Positions 1 through 5,458 of a stretch of 6,374 nucleotides of DNA are shown one piece after another (positions within the stretch are counted from its first letter, which is position 1; each line of letters begins with the position of its first letter). The translations under genes and the position numbers were made by a program. Source of the DNA: Alphaproteobacteria bacterium (lineage in GTDB: Bacteria; Pseudomonadota; Alphaproteobacteria; SP197); NCBI GenBank assembly GCA_022822575.1, contig JAJEBJ010000312.1, forward strand, positions 1-6,374. Reading direction: 5' to 3'. The notes under the pieces were generated by a model. It was not told where the DNA came from, did not search any database, and saw nothing but the letters and a program-made list of their open reading frames with translations.

Positions 1-438
1 GAGGACTCGGACTACCGCGAGTGGGGGGCGTCGGGCGCGGTTCGCCTGGCGCCGGACGAGCGCGGACGGGGCCTCTCGTTCAGCCTGGCGCCGACCTACG
101 GGGCGGCTGGGAGCGGCGTCGACCGGCTGTGGTCGGCCCAGAACGCGCGGGGGCTTAGCGGCGGGACGTTCGAACCGGAGAGCCGTCTGGAGGGCGAGCT
201 CGGCTACGGACTGGCGCTGCTGGACGGCCGCCTCACCGGCACGCCGAACGTAGGCTTCGGGCTTTCGGGCGCCGGGGCGCGTGACTACCGGCTCGGCTGG
301 CGCCTGATCTCGGTGGTCGGGGGCGATTCCGGCTTCGAGGTCACGCTCGAGGCGACCCGCAGGGAGTCCGCCAACGACAACGGCGCCGCCGCGCCGGCCG
401 AGCACGAGGTCATGCTGAGGGCCGGAATCCGATGGTAG
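1..438 (+). CDS. C-terminal beta-barrel of an autotransporter-like outer-membrane protein (5' end outside window)
   Basis: The reading frame is open from base 1 and ends at TAG 436-438, giving 145 visible residues of a protein that starts upstream. It matches, from memory, a recurrent C-terminal domain of large bacterial surface proteins. The landmarks are DYREWGASG near the start, then RGLSFSLAP, then DRLWSAQNARGL, then ESRLEGELGYGL, then LEATRRESANDN, and finally EHEVMLRAGIRW. Alternating polar and hydrophobic residues fit transmembrane beta-strands. The last residue is Trp, as expected for the C-terminal beta-signal read by the BAM outer-membrane assembly machinery. The domain would sit in the outer membrane and anchor or export an upstream passenger, often Ig- or cadherin-like in this group; the passenger is not visible. 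Autotransporter barrels are usually about 260-300 residues, so roughly the second half is seen. The cargo, and whether it is truly secreted through the barrel, cannot be judged. Confidence 0.82.
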   Translation, partial: EDSDYREWGASGAVRLAPDERGRGLSFSLAPTYGAAGSGVDRLWSAQNARGLSGGTFEPESRLEGELGYGLALLDGRLTGTPNVGFGLSGAGARDYRLGWRLISVVGGDSGFEVTLEATRRESANDNGAAAPAEHEVMLRAGIRW

Positions 439-791
439 GCGCCGGGCGGAGGGGGGGGCCAAGGTGCGGTCCCGGCACGCCTGTCCGGGCCTGCATGCGG
501 CGCATTCCACCCCGCTGCCAGTGGGCGGACTCGCCGAGTCGGGCGCCATGCAGACGGCCCCCGCCGAAGATTGACGGTCCGGCGTGTTCAACATTCGGGC
601 GTGGATCGATACCTGCCGGACTTTCCTGTCACGCGGATAGAGGCGTGACACAGGGGAATTCGTGCAAGGCATCCTGACCCCCTTGGCAAGGTGCCGATCA
701 AGCCTGGCAGCAAGCACCCGGATACCAACCCCGTCGCGATCGGCTACAATGGCATCGGGTCTTCCCCGGCGATGTAGCGGAGATCGTGCAC
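439..791. other. Intergenic region between barrel gene and ankyrin gene
   Basis: This stretch of about 350 bases has no convincing gene. It holds a run of eight G at 451-458, a weak 5-bp GC hairpin (471-475 with 485-489) without a T-tract, and a perfect 8-bp dyad at 627-650. A TTGACG at 571-576 resembles a -35 box but has no good -10 at 16-18 bases, and TACAAT at 745-750 resembles a -10 box but has no matching -35. Short open frames here show no recognisable protein family. Confidence 0.6.
627..650. repeat. Perfect 8-bp inverted repeat, possible operator or RNA hairpin
   Basis: TGTCACGC (627-634) is the exact reverse complement of GCGTGACA (643-650), separated by eight bases. As RNA, the stem can be re-paired with CCTGT (625-629) against ACAGG (650-654), giving about ten pairs with a two-base bulge. 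It lies about 140 bases upstream of the ankyrin gene. No T-run follows, so it is a poor intrinsic terminator; a protein-binding dyad is equally possible. I do not recognise it as a site for a named regulator. Confidence 0.45.
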
Positions 792-1439
792 ATGAGCGAT
801 TACTCGGGGGTCGACATCAACGCCCGCGATGCGGAGGGCTGGACGCCGCTCCACCGCGCGGCAAGCTGGATCAAGGTGCCCGAGGTCGTGTCGCGACTGA
901 CCGAGGCGGGCGCCGACCTCGAGGCTCGCGACAGGTTCGGCCGTACGCCGCTGCACCATGCGGTCAAAAGGGGGACTGTGCCGGCAATCGTCTCGATCCT
1001 GATCGAGGCCGGTGCGAACCTCGAGGCACGTGATGAGATCGGCTGGACGCCGCTCCACCTCGCAGCAGCGTTCAACGACGAGACTGCGATCCTGTCCATG
1101 CTGATCGAGGCAGGCGCCGACCTCGAAGCTCTCGACGAGGACGACCAGACGCCGCTTCACCATGCTGCGGCCTCCAACGACACGCCCGAGGTCGTGCAGG
1201 CGTTGATCGATGCAGGCGCCAATCTCGAGGCCCGCGATGCGGCCGGCTGGACGCCACTGCACCACGCCGCCGACACGAGCGATGGGCCTGAATCCGTGAT
1301 CGTGCTGCTCGAGGCGGGCGCGGAAGCGGGAGCGCAATCCACGGGAGGGGCCACTCCCTGGGACCTTGTCCAGTCCAATGGCGCACTCAAGGGCACCGAA
1401 GCCAGCCAGCGTCTCCATGACGCGCACTTCGCAGGGTAG
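792..1439 (+). CDS. Ankyrin-repeat protein, about 215 aa
   Basis: This is a small protein made almost entirely of ankyrin repeats, which serve as protein-protein interaction scaffolds; its partner is unknown. TPLH-type motifs start at residues 18, 52, 86, 120 and 154, with a decayed TPWD at 188, so the spacing is exactly 34 residues. Each repeat continues into EAGADLEARD or a close variant. There is no signal peptide or membrane segment, so it is probably cytoplasmic. I chose ATG 792 because CGGAG (778-782) lies 9 bases upstream. GTG 786 is in frame but only 3 bases from that site. The frame is open back to TGA 675-677 without another good start. The N-terminus begins inside a repeat (GVDINARD) without a helix pair, so there is no clear N-cap. 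The last 30 residues after the repeats are short and non-repetitive. It may be transcribed alone, since both flanking gaps exceed 300 bases. Confidence 0.85.
   Translation: MSDYSGVDINARDAEGWTPLHRAASWIKVPEVVSRLTEAGADLEARDRFGRTPLHHAVKRGTVPAIVSILIEAGANLEARDEIGWTPLHLAAAFNDETAILSMLIEAGADLEALDEDDQTPLHHAAASNDTPEVVQALIDAGANLEARDAAGWTPLHHAADTSDGPESVIVLLEAGAEAGAQSTGGATPWDLVQSNGALKGTEASQRLHDAHFAG
843..1352 (+). repeat. Five tandem 102-bp coding repeats (ankyrin units)
   Basis: The ankyrin units are also visible as DNA repeats, with TPLH codons beginning at 843, 945, 1047, 1149 and 1251 and a degenerate sixth at 1353. Stretches such as GGCTGGACGCCGCTCCACC recur nearly unchanged (starting near 838 and 1040), and GAGGC(A/G/C)GGCGC is repeated in several units. 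The period shows no insertions or deletions, which suggests expansion by duplication and possible instability by recombination. Confidence 0.8.
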
Positions 1440-1701
1440 CCCGAAGCCGGCCGCTGCACGACGCGGACACGCCCTCTTGCCGTTGTCACCGCGCGGATGA
1501 AGTTCCGTTCATGCCACTCGCTCAAGAGCAGGATGCTGCAGCGTGATTGTGGAGTTGCGAAGTGCTCCAAACTCTCCGGCGCGCAATCTGCCCGACCGTC
1601 GCCGACGGCGCAGGTGTTGGAGCGGTGCCGGTTCCCCGGAGTTTCCGGCCCGCGCTGGCATCGACGCCATGGTGCGCCGATAGTACGCTGGCGACGGAAT
1701 C

Positions 1702-1725
1702 GGCATGGTTCTGACCGGCCATGCC
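1702..1725. promoter_or_regulatory. Dyad just upstream of hyuAB: possible operator or 5'-UTR hairpin
   Basis: GGCATGG (1702-1708) and CCATGCC (1719-1725) are perfect reverse complements with a 10-base centre. In RNA, two G-U pairs could extend the stem and leave a 6-base loop. It sits three bases before AAGGG (1728-1732), so it could either block RNA polymerase as an operator or affect ribosome access. It contains the most upstream in-frame ATG (1721), which argues against that ATG as the real start. The binding protein, if any, is unknown. Confidence 0.45.
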
Positions 1726-1727
1726 TC

Positions 1728-1732
1728 AAGGG
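1728..1732 (+). promoter_or_regulatory. Candidate ribosome-binding site for hyuAB
   Basis: AAGGG is the best Shine-Dalgarno-like stretch near the gene start. It lies 9 bases before GTG 1742 but 21 bases before ATG 1754. The latter has only GGA (1744-1746) 7 bases ahead. This site therefore bears on the choice of start without settling it. Confidence 0.35.
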
Positions 1733-1753
1733 CAATCATGTGTGGATAACGGT

Positions 1754-4700
1754 ATGACGGAACACCGGCCGGACGGACTGGCAGGCGGCATACGCATCGG
1801 AATCGACATCGGCGGGACCTTCACGGACGTGGTGCTGGAAGGCGACGGCGTCCGCCATGCCGCCAAGACCCTGACGACGGCAGCGCCCGCCAAGGGATTC
1901 ATGACCGGTCTCATGGAGGTGATGGAGGCTGCCGGTGCCGTGGCCGGGGACGTCGGTCTCGTCCTTCACGGCACGACCCTGGCGACCAACGCCCTGATCG
2001 AGCGCAAGGGGGCCGTCACGGCGCTTTTCGTCACCGAGGGTCACCGGGATTCCCTGGAGATCGCCTACGAGAACCGGTTTGATCAGTATGACATCCTGGC
2101 CGACCGCTCCCGTCCCTTGGTGCCGCGCCGACTCAGACTCCCGGTGCCCGAGCGGATCAACGCCAGGGGCGAGGTGCTGGTGCCGCTTGACGAGGAGGCC
2201 GTCGCGGCCTGGATCGACCGCCTCGTTGAACTCGGTGTAGAGAGCGTCGCCGTCGGTCTGCTTCACGCCTATGCCAATCCGCAGCACGAACGGCGCATTG
2301 CCGCCATGGTCGCCGAACGGCTGCCCCACGTGGCGGTCTCGGTCTCGAGCGACGTCTGCCCCGAAATCAGGGAGTACGAGCGCCAGACGACAACCGTGGC
2401 GAACGCCTACATCAAGCCCGTCATGGCCGCGTACCTCACCGACGTGGAACACGCCCTCGAGGAGGCGGGATTCACCTGCCCGTTTCTCCTCATGACCTCG
2501 GGCGGCAGCCTTGTCACCATCGCGACGGCGCGGGCGTACCCGGTGAGGCTCATCGAGTCGGGTCCTGCGGGAGGGGCGATTCTGGCCGGTCACATCGCGC
2601 GGTCCATGGGGGATGACAAGGTCGTCAGCTTCGACATGGGGGGCACGACGGCGAAGATCTGCCTGCTCGATCATGGCGAACCGCTTCTAGGGCGCCATTT
2701 TGAGGTCGACCGCGCCCATCGCTTCATGAAGGGAAGTGGCATACCGCTCAAGATTCCCGTTGTGGAGATGGTGGAGATCGGTGCAGGCGGGGGTTCCATC
2801 GCCTCCGTCGACCAGCTCTCCAGGATAAAGGTGGGCCCGCAGAGCGCCGGCGCCGAACCCGGACCGGCGTGCTATGGCAAGGGCGGCGCCGATCCCGCGG
2901 TCACCGATGCCAACCTCATCCTGGGCCGCCTCGACGCGACGGACTTCGCCGGAGGCGCCTTCGATCTCGACCCGCAAGCCGCCGCCCAGGCGGTTCTGGG
3001 TGGCGTCGGCGAGGCGCTGTCGCAGACTGCCGTCGAGGCGGCGCTGGGCATCGTCGAAATCGTCGACGAGAACATGGCCGCGGCGGCCCGCGTGCATGCG
3101 ATCGAGCGCGGCAAGGAGATCGAGGACCGCACCATGATCGCCTTCGGCGGGGCAGCGCCCGTGCATGCCCTTCGAGTCGCCGAGAAACTGGGAATCCGAA
3201 AGGTTGTCGTTCCGGTCAATGCCGGCGTCGGATCGGCCGTCGGACTGCTGCTTGCTCCGGTGGCCTACGAGGTGGTGAGGAGTCACTACCAGCGACTTTC
3301 CCGCTTCGATGCGGCCGCCCTCAATGTGCTCTTCGACGCCATGAGCCGGGAGGCGCACGATGTGGTGGCCCGGGGTGCGCCGGGGCAGGCCGTGAGTGAG
3401 CATCGCCACGCCTTTGCGCGCTACATCGGACAGGGTCACGAGATCCGGATCGATCTTCCGGACCGGGCGCTCTCCGACGGGGACGCAGGTTGGATCGCCG
3501 ATGCCTTCGAGGACGCCTATCGCCAGCAGTTCGGCAGAACGGTTCCGGGGCTCGAGGTCGAGGTGCTGACCTGGTCGCTGACGGCCGTGGCGCGTGTCGC
3601 CCATTCTCCTGCCAGCAGGATGACGCCGGCGGGGATCGCCGGGAACGGTGCGAGGTCGTTCCGTGGAATCGTCTTCCCAGGCGACGACGACGCGAGCAGG
3701 ACCGCCGTTCTCCCGCGTCATGCGCTCGCCCCGGGAGAGGAGGTGACCGGTCCAGCGGCGATCGTCGAGACCCAGACAACGACCATCGTGTCGCCCGGCT
3801 GGCGGGGCTCCCTCGATGAAGACGGACACCTCGTGTTCGAGCATGGCAGTGAGGTCACCGCGCATCTGGTGGCGGGACTGCGCCACCAGGTGCTGTGGGA
3901 CCGGTTCATTGCCGCCGTCGAGGAACAGGCGCAGGCGATCATCCGCACGGCCTTTTCGACGACCGTGCGCGAAGCCGGCGACCTGTCGGCGGGCATCTTC
4001 GACCTCCAGGGCCGCATGCTTGCCCAGGCGGTCACCGGGACACCCGGCCACGTCAATGCCATGCCGGCGGCAGTCGGATTCTTTCTCGAGAAGTACCCCG
4101 TCTCCTCCATGAAGGAGGGTGACGTCTTCGTCACCAATGATCCCTGGCATGGCACCGGGCACCTCTTCGACTTCACGGTCGTGACTCCGTGTTTTCGCAA
4201 CGGCGCCGCGGTGGGGCTCTTTGCCTCAACGGTGCATGTCGTCGACATCGGGGGCCCCGGTTTCGGTCCCGATTCGGGCCAGGTCTACGAGGAGGGCCTG
4301 TGCATTCCGATCATGCGGCTCTTCGATGGCGGCGAGGCCAACGAGAGCGTATTCGAGATCATCCGGGCCAACGTGAGGGAACCGGTCCAGGTCGTCGGCG
4401 ACCTCTACTCGCTTGCCACCAGCAATGACGTCGGCTGCCGGCGCCTGAGGGAGCTGATGGACGAGTTCTCCATGAACGGACTCGAGGAAATCGCCGATCA
4501 CATCATCAGCACGTCGAAGAGCGCCATGCTGGAGATCGTCGGCGCGCTTCCGCATGGAACCTGGACCCATGCGATGACGGTTGACGGTTACGACGACCCT
4601 GTCGACCTCAGGGCCTCCCTGACGGTGTCGCGGGACGGCATCGACATCGATTTTGCCGGGACGTCGTCCATGTCGCCCTACGGCATCAACGTGCCGATCA

Positions 4701-5458
4701 CCTATACCCAGGCCTATGCCACCTTCGGTGTGCGGTCCGTCGTTGGACGCGACGTTCCCAACAACACGGGCTCCCTGGAAACGGTCAGGGTCACCGCACC
4801 GGAACACTCCATCCTCAATGCACCGCGGCCGGCGGCCGTCACCGTGCGCCACGTCATTGGCCAGATGCTGCCCGATGTGGTTCTGGGCTGTCTCGGTCAG
4901 GCCTTGCCCGGACAGGTGCCGGCCGAGGGGAGCTCGAGTCTGTGGAACCCCTCCTTCATTGGCGGTCACGGGGTCACCGGAAGCCACGACTACGGTGACG
5001 CCACGCCGTTCTCCGTCACCGTCTTCCATTCCGGCGGCACCGGCGCCAGGCCTGGAAAGGACGGCCTGTCGGCGACGGCATTTCCTTCAGGTGTAAGGAA
5101 CACGCCGGTCGAGATCACCGAATCCATCGCGCCTCTCATCTTCACCCGCAAGGAACTGCTCGAAGGCTCCGGCGGCGAGGGCAGGTACCGCGGTGGAGAC
5201 GGACAGGTCATCGAGGTGGAGCACGCCGAAGGCGCCCCCTTCGCGGTCCTGGCGCTCTTCGACCGTATCGATCATCCCGCCCGCGGCCGAGACGGTGGCG
5301 GCAGCGGTGCACCCGGAGCGATCCGTCTTGCCGGTGGAATGGACCTCAAGGGCAAGGGGAAACAGATCGTGCCTTCGGGAGAACGGCTCATACTCGAACT
5401 CCCGGGGGGTGGCGGTCTTGGGGAAGCCGGGCGCGAGGAGACCGATGCCGCCGGCTGA
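1754..5458 (+). CDS. Fused hydantoinase A/B (5-oxoprolinase / acetone carboxylase family) ATP-dependent enzyme
   Basis: This is a 1234-residue fusion of HyuA and HyuB, the layout of 5-oxoprolinase (about 1290 aa in mammals). HyuA is an actin-like, ATP-using domain: IGIDIGGTFTD at 15-25, HGTTLATNALIERKG at 72-86, ESGPAGGA at 268-275, SFDMGGTTAK at 292-301, EIGAGGGSI at 341-349 and GPQSAGAEPGPACYG at 361-375. HyuB begins near 712 and carries NDPWHGTGHLFD (795-806), VHVVDIGG (827-834), GSGGEGRYRGGDG (1138-1150) and PGGGGLG at the C-terminus. His803, Asp806 and His828 fit the family's metal site. Members hydrolyse cyclic amides (5-oxoproline, hydantoins, lactams) or carboxylate ketones using ATP; the substrate is not readable here. 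No signal peptide is seen, so it is cytoplasmic. Starts at 1721, 1742 (GTG) and 1754 are all in frame. I give ATG 1754, 14 residues before the conserved motif, while GTG 1742 has the better ribosome site. The 3' end overlaps the ligase gene. Confidence 0.93.
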   Translation: MTEHRPDGLAGGIRIGIDIGGTFTDVVLEGDGVRHAAKTLTTAAPAKGFMTGLMEVMEAAGAVAGDVGLVLHGTTLATNALIERKGAVTALFVTEGHRDSLEIAYENRFDQYDILADRSRPLVPRRLRLPVPERINARGEVLVPLDEEAVAAWIDRLVELGVESVAVGLLHAYANPQHERRIAAMVAERLPHVAVSVSSDVCPEIREYERQTTTVANAYIKPVMAAYLTDVEHALEEAGFTCPFLLMTSGGSLVTIATARAYPVRLIESGPAGGAILAGHIARSMGDDKVVSFDMGGTTAKICLLDHGEPLLGRHFEVDRAHRFMKGSGIPLKIPVVEMVEIGAGGGSIASVDQLSRIKVGPQSAGAEPGPACYGKGGADPAVTDANLILGRLDATDFAGGAFDLDPQAAAQAVLGGVGEALSQTAVEAALGIVEIVDENMAAAARVHAIERGKEIEDRTMIAFGGAAPVHALRVAEKLGIRKVVVPVNAGVGSAVGLLLAPVAYEVVRSHYQRLSRFDAAALNVLFDAMSREAHDVVARGAPGQAVSEHRHAFARYIGQGHEIRIDLPDRALSDGDAGWIADAFEDAYRQQFGRTVPGLEVEVLTWSLTAVARVAHSPASRMTPAGIAGNGARSFRGIVFPGDDDASRTAVLPRHALAPGEEVTGPAAIVETQTTTIVSPGWRGSLDEDGHLVFEHGSEVTAHLVAGLRHQVLWDRFIAAVEEQAQAIIRTAFSTTVREAGDLSAGIFDLQGRMLAQAVTGTPGHVNAMPAAVGFFLEKYPVSSMKEGDVFVTNDPWHGTGHLFDFTVVTPCFRNGAAVGLFASTVHVVDIGGPGFGPDSGQVYEEGLCIPIMRLFDGGEANESVFEIIRANVREPVQVVGDLYSLATSNDVGCRRLRELMDEFSMNGLEEIADHIISTSKSAMLEIVGALPHGTWTHAMTVDGYDDPVDLRASLTVSRDGIDIDFAGTSSMSPYGINVPITYTQAYATFGVRSVVGRDVPNNTGSLETVRVTAPEHSILNAPRPAAVTVRHVIGQMLPDVVLGCLGQALPGQVPAEGSSSLWNPSFIGGHGVTGSHDYGDATPFSVTVFHSGGTGARPGKDGLSATAFPSGVRNTPVEITESIAPLIFTRKELLEGSGGEGRYRGGDGQVIEVEHAEGAPFAVLALFDRIDHPARGRDGGGSGAPGAIRLAGGMDLKGKGKQIVPSGERLILELPGGGGLGEAGREETDAAG
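5435..5440 (+). promoter_or_regulatory. Ribosome-binding site of the ligase, inside the hyuAB 3' end
   Basis: GAGGAG is a strong Shine-Dalgarno sequence placed 4 bases before ATG 5445 and within the last codons of the hydantoinase gene. It supports ATG 5445 over the later in-frame ATG 5469, which has no comparable site. It implies that ligase translation is coupled to termination at TGA 5456-5458. Confidence 0.65.

Larger units (their letters stand above)
1440..1753. other. Intergenic leader upstream of the hydantoinase gene
   Basis: These 314 bases contain no supported gene. An open frame at 1497-1757 encodes an Arg/Ser/Pro-rich sequence with no recognisable family, as expected of chance GC-rich reading. 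The region is rich in inverted repeats: 1564-1570 with 1617-1623, a small hairpin at 1596-1608, alternative pairings with 1636-1644, and a strong dyad at 1702-1725. A weak promoter candidate is CTGGCA (1655-1660) with GATAGT (1679-1684) at 18-base spacing, four of six matches each. No clear terminator for the ankyrin gene was found. Confidence 0.55.

Noticed and set aside
471..489. CCCGG/CCGGG hairpin after the barrel stop as an intrinsic terminator
   Set aside because: It has only five pairs, a nine-base loop and no following T-run.
571..599. TTGACG as a -35 promoter box
   Set aside because: No TATAAT-like hexamer lies at 15-18 bases downstream.
649..777. Short plus frame reading GKVPIKPGSKHPD then TNPVAIGYNGIGSSPAM and stop, possible gene remnant
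   Set aside because: The GYNG stretch faintly recalls deoxycytidylate deaminases, but there is no start codon, no zinc-binding motif and too little length to support a pseudogene.
744..1427. Long minus-strand open frame (227 aa) opposite the ankyrin gene
   Set aside because: It mirrors the 102-bp repeats of the real gene and resembles no family; the plus-strand ankyrin repeats are unmistakable.
1497..1757. Plus-strand open frame of 86 aa before the hydantoinase gene
   Set aside because: It has low-complexity Arg/Ser/Pro content, no ribosome site and no family likeness; it overlaps the inverted repeats and the candidate hyuAB starts.
1736..2674. Minus-strand open frame of 312 aa opposite the HyuA part
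   Set aside because: It is an antisense shadow of a well-conserved gene in GC-rich DNA, with His/Arg/Gly-rich composition and no recognisable domain.
2687..4162. Minus-strand open frame of 491 aa opposite HyuA/HyuB
   Set aside because: Despite its length it is opposite conserved HyuA and HyuB motifs, has shadow-type composition and no recognisable domain.
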